Shown: positions 54,559-63,408 of the stretch, piece after piece
Layout: each line of letters starts with the position of its first letter
How positions within the stretch are numbered: the first letter of the stretch is position 1
Source of the DNA: a bacterium
Lineage (GTDB): Bacteria > CAIWAD01
DNA length: 64,000 nucleotides
NCBI GenBank assembly: GCA_030685015.1
Contig: JAUXWS010000046.1
Span: forward strand, 1 to 64,000
Reading direction: 5' to 3'
Notes under the pieces: generated by a model
What the model was told of the DNA's origin: nothing
The model's input: only the letters and a program-made list of their open reading frames with translations
Database searches by the model: none
Position numbers and translations under genes: made by a program

Positions 54559-55116
54559 ATGAGCGACACGCCGCGGGCGGGAGCTTTCAGCGCCACGGGG
54601 AGCTGGGCGGGGCCGGAACTGGGCGAGGAGCTGCGCCGCCGCTTCGGGGAGTCCATCCTGGAGGAGTCCGACGCCTTGGGCGAGCGCGAGCTGGCCATCC
54701 GCCGCGAGATCCTGCCGGCCCTGGCCCGCGCCCTGCGCGATGAGCTGGGCTTCGAATACCTCATGGACCTCTGCGGCGTGGACTATCTGGGTCGCCGCGA
54801 GCCCCGCTTCGAGGTGGTCTGCCACTTCTACAGCCTGCAGGGCAACCGGCGCCTGCGCGTCCGCATTCCCCTGGCCGGGGATCAGCCCGAACTGCCCAGC
54901 CTGACCGGATTGTGGAAGGCCGCCGACTGGTTCGAACGGGAGGCCTGGGATCTCTACGGCATCCGCTTCGCCGGCCACCCCGACCTGCGCCGCCTGCTGC
55001 TCTACGACCAGTTCAAGGGCCATCCCCTGCGCAAGGACTACAAGATGAAGGCCCGCCAGCCGCTGATCGGGCCGGGCAGCCCGGGCCACGGGGCCACGGA
55101 GGACGCCCATGCCTGA
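54559..55116 (+). CDS. nuoC: NADH-quinone oxidoreductase subunit C
   Basis: 185 residues, peripheral 30-kDa subunit. FEYLMDLCGVDYLGRREPRFEVVCHFYSL and the signature ADWFEREAWDLYGIRFAGHPDLRRLLLYDQFKGHPLRKDY are clear. It is a separate gene, not fused to nuoD as in E. coli; overlap with nuoD is 8 bp. Confidence 0.95.
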   Translation: MSDTPRAGAFSATGSWAGPELGEELRRRFGESILEESDALGERELAIRREILPALARALRDELGFEYLMDLCGVDYLGRREPRFEVVCHFYSLQGNRRLRVRIPLAGDQPELPSLTGLWKAADWFEREAWDLYGIRFAGHPDLRRLLLYDQFKGHPLRKDYKMKARQPLIGPGSPGHGATEDAHA

Positions 55117-56323
55117 GCTTCGTGGCGTGCCCGCCGCGCCGGGACCCCTGCCCGCCGAGATGACGCTCAACATGGGACCCAGCCATCCCACCACCCACGG
55201 CATCGTCCGCCTCAAGGTGCAGGTGCAGGGGGAGGAGATCGTCGACTGCGAGGTGGAGATCGGCTACCTGCACCGCGGCTTCGAGAAGATGTGCGAGAAC
55301 CATCCCTGGAACCAGGCGGTGGTCTACGTGGATCGGCTCAACTACGTCTCGCCCATCATCAACGACGTGGGCTACCACATGGCCGTGGAGAAGCTGCTCG
55401 GCCTCGAGGTGCCGGAGCGCGGCCAGTGGATGCGCATGCTGACCAGCGAGCTGATGCGCGTGTGCGACCACCAGACCTGCATCGCCGCGCATCACATGGA
55501 ACTGGGGGCCTTCACCGCCTTCCTTTACCTGATGAAGGGGCGCGAGCTGATCTGGGAGGTGCTGGAGAAGATCTGCGGCGCCCGCGTCACCACCAGCTAC
55601 ACGCGCATCGGCGGACTGGCCTACGAGCCCTACGAGGGCATGGTCGCGGAGATCCGCGCCATCCTGCCGGACCTGCGGGACGTCAACCGCGAGATCCACA
55701 AGTTGATGACGGACAACCGCATTTTCATCGACCGGACCAAGGGCATCGGCGTGCTGGACCGCGCCGGTTGTCTGAGCTACGGCTTCACCGGGCCGGTGGC
55801 GCGCGCCGCCGGCATCGAGTACGACGTGCGTGTCCAGCACCCCTACCTGTACTACGACCGGCTGGATTTCGAGGTGCCGGTGGGCGTGAATGGCGACGTC
55901 TACGACCGCTACCTGGTCCGCATGCACGAGATGGAGCAGAGCCTGCGCATCGTCGAGCAGTGCCTCGAGCGGCTGCCCGCCAGCGGTCCCGTCAGTGTGG
56001 AGGACGGCCGTTACACGCTGCCGCCCAAGGAGAAGGTCTACACGCGCATCGAGCCGCTCATGAACCATTTCAAGCACCACATGTGGGGCCACATGATCGC
56101 GCCGCCGCCCGGCGCCGTCTACCACGCCGTGGAGGGCGGCAACGGGGAGCTGGGCTTCTACCTCATCTCGATGGGGGAGGAGCAGCCCTGGAAGGTGCGC
56201 TGCCGGCCGCCCTGCTTCGGGCTGACCCAGGCCCTGCGGGAGATGATCATCGGGCACACCATCGCCGACGTGGTGCCCATTTTCGGCTCGATCAACATGA
56301 TCGGCGGGGAACTCGATCGCTAG
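55109..56323 (+). CDS. nuoD: NADH-quinone oxidoreductase subunit D
   Basis: 404 residues, 49-kDa subunit forming the quinone pocket with NuoB. Signatures: NMGPSHPTTHGIVR (the quinone-binding His), EIGYLHRGFEKMCE, TSELMRVCDHQTCIAAHHMELGAF, TRIGGLAYEPYEGM and GSINMIGGELDR at the C-terminus. Length normal. The last seven codons and stop are part of a 27-bp-period direct repeat extending past the gene. A 158-bp gap follows where nuoE and nuoF usually lie. Confidence 0.97.
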   Translation: MPELRGVPAAPGPLPAEMTLNMGPSHPTTHGIVRLKVQVQGEEIVDCEVEIGYLHRGFEKMCENHPWNQAVVYVDRLNYVSPIINDVGYHMAVEKLLGLEVPERGQWMRMLTSELMRVCDHQTCIAAHHMELGAFTAFLYLMKGRELIWEVLEKICGARVTTSYTRIGGLAYEPYEGMVAEIRAILPDLRDVNREIHKLMTDNRIFIDRTKGIGVLDRAGCLSYGFTGPVARAAGIEYDVRVQHPYLYYDRLDFEVPVGVNGDVYDRYLVRMHEMEQSLRIVEQCLERLPASGPVSVEDGRYTLPPKEKVYTRIEPLMNHFKHHMWGHMIAPPPGAVYHAVEGGNGELGFYLISMGEEQPWKVRCRPPCFGLTQALREMIIGHTIADVVPIFGSINMIGGELDR

Positions 56324-56351
56324 GATGTCGGCGGGGAACTCGATCGCCAGG
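56301..56351. repeat. 27-bp-period repeat duplicating nuoD 3' end
   Basis: TCGGCGGGGAACTCGATCGC then T/C AGG occurs at 56301-56324 (inside nuoD, including its stop) and again at 56328-56351. The second copy has CAGG in place of the TAGG stop. Confidence 0.9.
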
Positions 56352-56481
56352 TCGGATCGGGCTTGGGCGAATGGTGGTGGCGGTGAAGGGAAGCCGGGCC
56401 TGAGCGCGGAAGGGCTTTCCGCCTGGTCGAGCGGATCATGCCGCCCGGGGCAGACACAACGCTTGCATAAGGAGTGAGCGG

Positions 56482-58101
56482 ATGCCGAGACTGATCGTCG
56501 ACGGCCGTCCGGTGGAGGTGCCGACCGGCACGCGCGTGATCGAGGCCTGCAAGCAGGCCGGCGTGGTGGTGCCCCACTTCTGCTACCACCCCGGCCTCTC
56601 CGTCGCCGGCAACTGCCGCATGTGCATGGTCGAGATCGAAATGGGCGGCCGCTCGCGCGTGGCCGTCTCCTGCGTGGAACCGGCCATGGAGGGCATGGTC
56701 GTCCGCACCGAGAGCGAAGAGGTGCGCGATGCCCGCCTGGGCGTGATGGAATTTCTCCTGCTCAACCATCCCATCGATTGCCCCTACTGCGATTGCGCCG
56801 GCGAGTGCAAGCTGCAGGACTATTACATGGACTGGGGGGCGGTGGACACCGGCAGCCGCCGGCTGACCGAGGCCATCCACAAGCCCAAGCGCCAGGAGAT
56901 CGGCCCTCACGTCATGCTGGACTCCGAGCGCTGCGTGCTCTGCACCCGCTGCGTGCGCTTCTGCCAGGAGGTGACCGGCACGCACGAGCTGGGCATCGAG
57001 GAGCGCGGCGCGCACAGCACCCTGCACCTGGCCGAGGGCAAACGCTTGGACAACGCCTACTCGGGCAATGTGGTGGACATCTGTCCGGTGGGCGCCCTCA
57101 CCGACCGCAGCTTCCGCTTCCAGCGCCGTGTCTGGTTCATGAGGAAGGCGGACAGCATCTGTCCAGGTTGCAGCCGCGGCTGCAACATCGAGATCCAATA
57201 CGATCTGAAGCGCGACTACAAGAACACGGAGAACGGGCGGCGCGTCATCCGCCTCAAGCCGCGCTACAACGAGGAGGTCAACCAGTGGTGGCTCTGCGAC
57301 CGTGGCCGCTATGGTTTCAGCGGGATCGACCAGGGCCGCCTGCGGCAACCCCTGGTCGCCCGGGGCGGGCAGGTCTCGGCCACCGACTGGAACGACGCGC
57401 TGGGCGAGGCGGCCCGCCGACTGGACGACATGGTGCGCCGCCATCCTGAGCAGGTGGCCGTCCTCTTCAGCCCCGACATGACCTGCGAGGCCCTGCTGGC
57501 GGCCCGCTCGCTCTTCCTGGACCAGCTCAAGGTCCCGCGGGCTGATTTCCAGCTGGCCGAGGACCCCCGCGGCGAGGAGGACGACCTGCTCATGAAGGCC
57601 GACCTCCATCCCAACCGCCTGGGCTGCGAGCTGCTCAAGCTGAAGCGCGGCGCCTTCCCCGACGGTGGCCTGGCCGAGGAGATCCGGGCCGACCGCGTCA
57701 AGGGCCTGGTCTGCTTCCATTGGGCTCTGCCGGCCCTGCTGGCGGATGGCCGCGAGCTGCTGTCGAAACTGCGGTTGCTGATCGTGATCGGGACCCACGA
57801 GCAGGACTGGGGCGCCCTCGCCGCCCTGCAGTTGCCGGCGGCTGTCCATGCCGAGCAGACCGGCACCTTCGTCAACTTCCAGGGGCGGGTCCAGCGCCTG
57901 CAGGCCGCCTTCCCGCCGGCCGGCGAGGCCCGCGACGAGGTGGAGCTCCTGCTGGACCTGGGCCAGCGCCTGGGACGCAAGCCCGTCCAGGCCACCCGGG
58001 AGGCGGTCGCCCGCCGGCTGGAGACCGAGCTGCCCGGCTACGGTGCCGGGGCGCCGCCCGCCGCCAGTTCCCGCGTGTCCAAGGAAGCCGCCCCGCGCTA
58101 G
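56482..58101 (+). CDS. nuoG: NADH-quinone oxidoreductase subunit G (short form)
   Basis: 539 residues. N-terminal 2Fe-2S ferredoxin domain (CYHPGLSVAGNCRMCMVE), His-ligated cluster region (LLNHPIDCPYCDCAGECKLQDYY), the 4Fe-4S cysteines (SERCVLCTRCVRFCQEVTG and VVDICPVGALTD) and the start of a molybdopterin-like domain (ICPGCSRGCNI) that is cut short: E. coli NuoG is about 900 residues. The C-terminus (about 300-539) retains only part of that fold, as in shorter complex I G subunits. AAGGAGTGAGCGG precedes the ATG. No nuoE/nuoF precedes it. Confidence 0.94.
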   Translation: MPRLIVDGRPVEVPTGTRVIEACKQAGVVVPHFCYHPGLSVAGNCRMCMVEIEMGGRSRVAVSCVEPAMEGMVVRTESEEVRDARLGVMEFLLLNHPIDCPYCDCAGECKLQDYYMDWGAVDTGSRRLTEAIHKPKRQEIGPHVMLDSERCVLCTRCVRFCQEVTGTHELGIEERGAHSTLHLAEGKRLDNAYSGNVVDICPVGALTDRSFRFQRRVWFMRKADSICPGCSRGCNIEIQYDLKRDYKNTENGRRVIRLKPRYNEEVNQWWLCDRGRYGFSGIDQGRLRQPLVARGGQVSATDWNDALGEAARRLDDMVRRHPEQVAVLFSPDMTCEALLAARSLFLDQLKVPRADFQLAEDPRGEEDDLLMKADLHPNRLGCELLKLKRGAFPDGGLAEEIRADRVKGLVCFHWALPALLADGRELLSKLRLLIVIGTHEQDWGALAALQLPAAVHAEQTGTFVNFQGRVQRLQAAFPPAGEARDEVELLLDLGQRLGRKPVQATREAVARRLETELPGYGAGAPPAASSRVSKEAAPR

Positions 58102-58125
58102 GCGGCGCGCAAGTCAGGGAGTGCC

Positions 58126-59205
58126 ATGCTGATCGAGATCCTGCTGGCCCTGGCCAAAGTGGTCGTGCTGCTGCTGGTGGTCATCATCCCGCTGGCGGCC
58201 GTGCTCACCTGGGTGGAGCGCAAGCAAAGCGCCGTCATGCAGGACCGCCTCGGCGCCAACCGCGCCGACATCCTTGGCCTGCGCCTGTGGGGCCTCTTCA
58301 ACATCCTGGCCGACGGGATCAAGTCCTTCTCCAAGGAGGACTGGGTGCCCCCCTTCGCCAACCGCTTCCTCTTCAACATCGCGCCCTTCGTCGGCCTCTT
58401 CGCCGCCATGGTCACCTTCGCCGTCATTCCCTTCGGGCCGCCCGTGGTGATCGGCGGACGCGAGATCGCCCTCCAGGTGGCGGACCTCAACGTGGGCCTG
58501 CTCTACATTCTGGCCTTCGGCTCCATGGGGATCTACAGCGTGGTCCTGGCGGGCTGGGCCTCCAACAACAAGTACACCCAGCTGGGCGCCATGCGCGGCA
58601 TCAGCCAGATGATCAGCTACGAGGTGGTGCTGGGCCTGGCCATCGTCGGCGTGGTGCTGGTGACGGGCAGCGTGCGCCTGCCCGTCATCGTGGCCGCCCA
58701 GGGCGAGCACTGGTTCGGTTGGATTCCCAAGTGGGGCGTGCTCACCCAGCCCCTTGCCTTCCTGCTCTTCCTGCCCGCCGCCATCGCCGAGACGAAGCGC
58801 GTGCCCTTCGACATCCCGGAGGGCGAGAGCGAGATCATCGGTTACAACCTGGAATACTCGGGGGCCAAGTTCACCCTCTTCCTCCTGGGCGAGTTCATCG
58901 AGATCGTCGTTCTCGCGGCGCTCATCTCCACGCTCTTCTTCGGAGGCTGGCAGCTGCCCTGGCTGGCCGACACGGGCTTTGTCTTCGGCAACCTGGCCAC
59001 CTTGGACCTGCCCCCCGTTCTCGTGACGATCCTCCGCGTGGCGGGCTTCCTGCTCAAGGTGGTCTTCTTCTGCTGGCTCCAGCTGCTCATCCGCTGGACC
59101 CTGCCCCGCTTCCGCTTCGACCACCTGCTGCGCCTGGGCTGGCGTGAGATGCTGCCCCTGGCGCTGCTCAACATCGTCATCACCGCCATCGTCATGCTGA
59201 GGTAG
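58126..59205 (+). CDS. nuoH: NADH-quinone oxidoreductase subunit H
   Basis: 359 residues with eight or so membrane helices. Signatures AVLTWVERKQSAVMQDRLGANRA, GLFNILADGIKSFSKEDW, GWASNNKYTQLGAMRGISQMISYEV and AETKRVPFDIPEGESEIIGYNLEYSG. Forms the quinone channel heel of complex I. It follows nuoG by 24 bp. Confidence 0.97.
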   Translation: MLIEILLALAKVVVLLLVVIIPLAAVLTWVERKQSAVMQDRLGANRADILGLRLWGLFNILADGIKSFSKEDWVPPFANRFLFNIAPFVGLFAAMVTFAVIPFGPPVVIGGREIALQVADLNVGLLYILAFGSMGIYSVVLAGWASNNKYTQLGAMRGISQMISYEVVLGLAIVGVVLVTGSVRLPVIVAAQGEHWFGWIPKWGVLTQPLAFLLFLPAAIAETKRVPFDIPEGESEIIGYNLEYSGAKFTLFLLGEFIEIVVLAALISTLFFGGWQLPWLADTGFVFGNLATLDLPPVLVTILRVAGFLLKVVFFCWLQLLIRWTLPRFRFDHLLRLGWREMLPLALLNIVITAIVMLR

Positions 59206-59217
59206 AAGGGAGAATCC

Positions 59218-59907
59218 ATGGCGCGCTTCGTCCGCGTCGACCGGCAGGCGACTTTCATCACCGCGCTCTACTACCCGGCCGTGCTGGCCGGCCTGTGGGT
59301 CACCAGCCGCCACTTCTTCGTCAACATGTGGCGCCACTTCCTTTATGCGGTGGGCATCCGCTCAGGCCAACCGGGCGCCTACACCCTCCAGTACCCGGAG
59401 GTGATGCGCCCCCTGCCCCGCGTCCTGCGCAGCAAGCACCGCATCAAGGTGCACGAGGACGGACGGCCCAAGTGCACGGCCTGCATGCTCTGCGAGACGG
59501 CCTGCCCCGACTTCTGCATTTCGATCACGCCCATGGAGCACGACGGCAGCCCCGAGGAGAAGGCCCCGGCCGAGTTCCGCATCGACCTGGACCGCTGCTG
59601 CTTCTGCGGCTTCTGCGTGGAGGCCTGTCCCAAGGACGCCATCTACATGGACACGCAGATCATGGAGCTGTCCAGCGACCGCCGGGAGAACTTCGTGCTG
59701 CTCCTGCCCGACCTGCTGGACCCCAAGCCCATTCCCTGCACGGGGTCCGAGTTCCAGGGCAAGGACCTGGGCCAGGTGCTGCCCCACCTGGGCTGGCGGA
59801 GGCTGGACCACGTGCGCCCCGTCCGCGTGGATCTCTCCTACCGCGAGGGGCAGCTGGCACGCCTGCAGGAAGGCAATCCGGACGCCCACAAGGGCCAACA
59901 CGCCTGA
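59218..59907 (+). CDS. nuoI: NADH-quinone oxidoreductase subunit I
   Basis: 229 residues with two 4Fe-4S ferredoxin motifs, CTACMLCETACP and CCFCGFCVEACP, the N6a/N6b clusters. An N-terminal amphipathic segment and a long C-terminal extension (about 155-229) flank the ferredoxin core. It is the last complex I gene here; nuoJ-N are not in the window, so the locus is split. Confidence 0.96.
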   Translation: MARFVRVDRQATFITALYYPAVLAGLWVTSRHFFVNMWRHFLYAVGIRSGQPGAYTLQYPEVMRPLPRVLRSKHRIKVHEDGRPKCTACMLCETACPDFCISITPMEHDGSPEEKAPAEFRIDLDRCCFCGFCVEACPKDAIYMDTQIMELSSDRRENFVLLLPDLLDPKPIPCTGSEFQGKDLGQVLPHLGWRRLDHVRPVRVDLSYREGQLARLQEGNPDAHKGQHA

Positions 59908-59925
59908 GTCCGCCCGGGAGACGCG

Positions 59926-61482
59926 ATGATCGGTCCCAGCCTGCGACGAGCGTCGCTCCTCTTCCGCCTTGCCTGTCTTCTCATCCCGTTCCTGCTGGCG
60001 ACCAGGTCCGCCGCCCTGGCGGGCGACGGCCTGCCCGCCGATCGCGAGCTGCTGGTGCGGCTGGGGGACGGCCGGGAGGCGATCCTGCCCACCTGGCGCG
60101 CCGGCGCCGCGCGCCTCTTCTGCCTGGATGACCTGCTCCGCCTGGAAGGCAGCCTGGCCGACCTCGACGGTCCGCGGGCGACGCTGTGGGCCCGCGGCCA
60201 CGAGCTGCGCCTGGTGACGGGCATGCGCTTCGCCCGCCTGGACGGCCGTGCCCTGCCCCTGGCCGGCCCCGTGCGGCGCAGCGCGGATGGCCTGCTGGTC
60301 GACGAGCGCGTGCTGACGGCCCTGCTGGCGGTGGGCCTTCTGCGCGGGAGCTTCGACCTGGCGGCGGGCGAACTGGAGCTGGAGGTCACTGCCGCCGCCC
60401 TGGAGCGCGAGGTGGTGACGGGCGGCGAGCTGCTGCGGCTACGTCTGCCCGCCATCCCCGTCTTCGAAAGCCTGTCGCGCCCCGGCCGCCTCGAATTGCG
60501 CCTGCCCGCCCTCCCCGAGTTGGCGGCGCTGGAGGATCCCGCCCGCCTGAAGCCGGCCTCCGGCGCCCTCATCCGGACCCTGAAAGCCACGCGCACGGCC
60601 GAGGACTGGGTGCTGCGCCTCGATCTGGCGCCGGAAGCCGAGCTGCTCGATGTGGAGGAGGTGGAGTCCCTGGGCGAAATCCAGATCCTGCTGCGCCGCC
60701 GGGGTGCCACCGTGCTAGCTCCCGCCCTGGAGGAACCCGCCGCCGAGGCGGCCGCCCAGGCCCTGGCCAGCCTGCCGGTGCGCGGACTGCGCGAGGAGCT
60801 GCGCCGGGTGGTGATCGACGCCGGGCACGGCGGCCACGATCCGGGCGCCGTCTCGCGCTGGGGCCGCAGCGAGAAGGACATGACCCTGGCCATCGCCCTC
60901 GAGCTGCGCGACCAGCTTCGTCGGGAGCTGCCCGGGCTGGAGGTGCTGCTCACCCGCGACAAGGACGAGTACCTTCCGCTGGGCGAGCGCACGCGGCGCG
61001 CCAACGAGGCCCGGGGCCAGCTCTTCCTCTCCATCCACATCAACGCGGCCAAGAACCGCCAGGCGCGCGGCCACGAGGTCTTCCTGCTGCGGCCGGGCAA
61101 GAACGAGCACGCCCGCCAGGTGGCCCTGCGCGAGAACCGCGTGCTGGAGTTCGACGGCGGCGTCGAAGGGCGGGCGCCCACCGACTGGATCCTGGCCTCC
61201 ATGGCGCAGTCCGCCTGGGCCGAGGAGAGCATGGGCGTGGCTGCCCTCATCTCCCGCCGGCTGGCCGCGGTGACGGAGCCGCGCCGGCGGCCTATCCAGC
61301 AGGCGGGCTTCCAGGTCCTGGTGGGGGCCAGCATGCCTTCCGTCCTGGTGGAATGCGGCTTCATCACCAACGTGGACGACCACCGGCTGCTGGATTCGGC
61401 CGAGGGTCGCCGCCGCATCGCCGGGGCGCTGGCCGCCGCCCTGCGCGACCTGCATGACCTCAGCCTGGCCGGCCAGCCGTGA
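59926..61482 (+). CDS. N-acetylmuramoyl-L-alanine amidase (Amidase_3)
   Basis: 518 residues. Signal peptide (FRLACLLIPFLLATRSAALA), N-terminal domain of short beta strands (about 35-270, in part resembling stalk or AMIN-like modules) and C-terminal Amidase_3 catalytic domain (about 288-510). Zinc and catalytic residues are intact: VVIDAGHGGHDPGA (His), GRSEKDMTLAIA (Glu), LFLSIHINA (His) and VLVECGFITN (Glu). It cleaves peptide stems from peptidoglycan in the periplasm, as AmiA/AmiC do in cell separation, and could be the target of the EnvC-like protein at 39640-41037. The stop overlaps folC (GTGA). Confidence 0.93.
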   Translation: MIGPSLRRASLLFRLACLLIPFLLATRSAALAGDGLPADRELLVRLGDGREAILPTWRAGAARLFCLDDLLRLEGSLADLDGPRATLWARGHELRLVTGMRFARLDGRALPLAGPVRRSADGLLVDERVLTALLAVGLLRGSFDLAAGELELEVTAAALEREVVTGGELLRLRLPAIPVFESLSRPGRLELRLPALPELAALEDPARLKPASGALIRTLKATRTAEDWVLRLDLAPEAELLDVEEVESLGEIQILLRRRGATVLAPALEEPAAEAAAQALASLPVRGLREELRRVVIDAGHGGHDPGAVSRWGRSEKDMTLAIALELRDQLRRELPGLEVLLTRDKDEYLPLGERTRRANEARGQLFLSIHINAAKNRQARGHEVFLLRPGKNEHARQVALRENRVLEFDGGVEGRAPTDWILASMAQSAWAEESMGVAALISRRLAAVTEPRRRPIQQAGFQVLVGASMPSVLVECGFITNVDDHRLLDSAEGRRRIAGALAAALRDLHDLSLAGQP

Positions 61483-62768
61483 CCAGCAGCGGCTGGGACG
61501 CCATCTGGCGCGCCGTGGACGCCCGGGCGCGCTTCGGCATGAAGCCCGGACTGGAGCGGATGGCGGGTCTGCTGGAGGCCCTGGGCCACCCGGAGCGCGG
61601 ATTGTCCTGCATCCAGGTGGCGGGCACCAACGGCAAGGGGAGCACGGCCTACGCCCTGGCCTCCTTGCTGCGGGCGGCCGGCCATCGCACCGGCCTCTTC
61701 GTCTCGCCACACCTGCTCCATCCATCGGAGCGGATCCGGCTGGACGGCGTCCCGCTGGACGAAAAGATCGCGCTCGATGCCTGGCACGAGCTGGAACCCC
61801 ATCTGGAAGCCCTCCAGCCCACCTATTTCGAGCTGCTCACGGCGCTGGCCCTTACCTCCTTCCGGCGGGCCGGCCTCGGCTGGGCCGTCCTCGAGTGCGG
61901 CCTGGGCGGCCGCTGGGACGCCACCAGCGCCGTGACGCCCCGGCTCGCCCTCCTCACCAACGTGGGGGCGGACCATCTGGGCGTCCTGGGTCCGACCCTG
62001 GCCGATGTGGCGCGCGACAAGGCCCACGTGGCCCCGCCGGGCGGCATCCTGCTCTGCGCCGAGACCGACCCCGCCCTGCGTGAGGTGGTCAGGCGGACGG
62101 TGGAGGCGCGCGGCGCCCGCCTGGTGCTTCATGACCCGTCGATGGGGACCTGTCCACCCGCCCCGCGGGAGAAGCTCCGCCTGGTGGATCCCCGCGGTGG
62201 AGCCTGGCTGGAGCCGCCCGTGGACACGGCGGGCTGGCGCTCCGCGGCCGGACTGGCCCTGGCGGCCTTCCGGCTGCTGTCGGCGGGAGAAGCGGGCGCC
62301 GGCTGTCGGCTCGCGGAGGACGAGTGGCGGGGCCGCTTCCAGGTGGTCAGCCGCGACCCCCCGCGTGTCCTGGACGTGGCGCACAATCCGCCCGCCCTGG
62401 CCCATCTTGCCGCCGAGCTGGCGCGCCACTGGCCGGACCGGCGCTTCAACGCCCTGCTGGCCGGCATGCGCGACAAGGACCTGGCCGGCAACCTGGCCGC
62501 CCTGCGCCCCGTGCTGGCGGAGGTCCGCATCCTGCTGGTGGACGGGCACCCGCGCGCCGCCGATCGTCCCGAGTGGGAGGAGGCCGCCCGCCGCGCGGGA
62601 GTCACCGCCACCTTCTGCCGGCGGGCCCAGCTGGACCTGCTGCGGAACGGGATTGAGAGCGGCCGGCCGACGGACGATCCCTGGATGCGGGAGGCGCTGC
62701 TGGTGGGCGGTTCCTTCCTCTCGGTGGCCGCCTGGTTGGGGGGGACTGAGCTACCCCCCGGTCTTTGA
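61479..62768 (+). CDS. folC: Folylpolyglutamate/dihydrofolate synthase
   Basis: 429 residues, Mur-ligase fold. Adds glutamate to folates. Motifs: GLERMAGLLEALGHPE, P-loop QVAGTNGKGSTA, SPHLLHPSERIRLDG, ECGLGGRWDATSAV, LLTNVGADHLGVLG and DVAHNPPAL. GTG at 61479 overlaps the amidase stop by 4 bp. Whether it also has dihydrofolate synthase activity cannot be read from sequence. Confidence 0.95.
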   Translation: MTSSGWDAIWRAVDARARFGMKPGLERMAGLLEALGHPERGLSCIQVAGTNGKGSTAYALASLLRAAGHRTGLFVSPHLLHPSERIRLDGVPLDEKIALDAWHELEPHLEALQPTYFELLTALALTSFRRAGLGWAVLECGLGGRWDATSAVTPRLALLTNVGADHLGVLGPTLADVARDKAHVAPPGGILLCAETDPALREVVRRTVEARGARLVLHDPSMGTCPPAPREKLRLVDPRGGAWLEPPVDTAGWRSAAGLALAAFRLLSAGEAGAGCRLAEDEWRGRFQVVSRDPPRVLDVAHNPPALAHLAAELARHWPDRRFNALLAGMRDKDLAGNLAALRPVLAEVRILLVDGHPRAADRPEWEEAARRAGVTATFCRRAQLDLLRNGIESGRPTDDPWMREALLVGGSFLSVAAWLGGTELPPGL

Positions 62769-62770
62769 TC

Positions 62771-63337
62771 ATGGGTGCCAATCTGGACCTCATCCAGACG
62801 ATCCTCCTGGCCCTGGCCCTGGCCATGGACGCCTTCGCCGTCTCCCTGGCCTGCTCCGCCGTCCTGCCCGCCGGCCGCCGGCCGGCCTTTCGCCTCGCTT
62901 TCCATTTCGGCCTCTTCCAGGCCCTGATGCCCGTGCTGGGCTGGCTGGCTGGCCTCAGCCTGGCCGGGCTGCTGTACGCCGTCGACCACTGGCTGGCCTT
63001 CGGCCTGCTTGCCTGGATTGGCTTGCGCATGTTGCGTGCCCGTGAAAAGGAGGTGGACGAGGATCGCCCCGATCCCACGCGGGGCTGGACCTTGCTGGCC
63101 CTGTCGGTGGCGGTCAGCCTGGACGCCCTGGCCGTGGGCCTGAGCCTGGCCTTCCTGGGCGTGGAGATCTGGCAACCCGTCCTCGTCATCGGCGTGGTGA
63201 CAGGCCTGCTCTCCTGGGCAGGCGTGCGACTGGGGAGGCGGTTGGGGTCCGCCTGGGGCCCGCGCATGGAGCGGGCGGGCGGCATCATCCTCATCCTCAT
63301 CGGTCTGCGCATCCTGGCCACCCACCTGCGGTGGTGA
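62771..63337 (+). CDS. mntP: Manganese efflux pump MntP
   Basis: 188 residues, six membrane helices in two homologous halves. The duplicated motif with transport Asp residues is present in both: ALAMDAFAVSLA (about 16-27) and SLDALAVGLSLA (about 117-128). Exports Mn2+. ATG at 62771, 2 bp after folC; no manganese riboswitch (yybP-ykoY) can fit in that gap, so regulation is not evident. Confidence 0.94.
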   Translation: MGANLDLIQTILLALALAMDAFAVSLACSAVLPAGRRPAFRLAFHFGLFQALMPVLGWLAGLSLAGLLYAVDHWLAFGLLAWIGLRMLRAREKEVDEDRPDPTRGWTLLALSVAVSLDALAVGLSLAFLGVEIWQPVLVIGVVTGLLSWAGVRLGRRLGSAWGPRMERAGGIILILIGLRILATHLRW

Positions 63338-63397
63338 AAGGAGGCGGCGAAGCCCTGGTTCCGCGGCCGGGTGGCCCATGGGACTCCCGATCCTTGC

Positions 63398-63403
63398 TAC
63401 CTT
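63398..63403 (+). promoter_or_regulatory. -10 element TACCTT 5 nt before pyrF start
   Basis: TACCTT-GATCC-ATG, with no Shine-Dalgarno upstream, the same geometry as at dus. Suggests a leaderless transcript. Confidence 0.4.
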
Positions 63404-63408
63404 GATCC

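Noticed and set aside
62749-62771. Manganese riboswitch upstream of mntP
   Set aside because: mntP starts 2 bp after folC, so there is no space.
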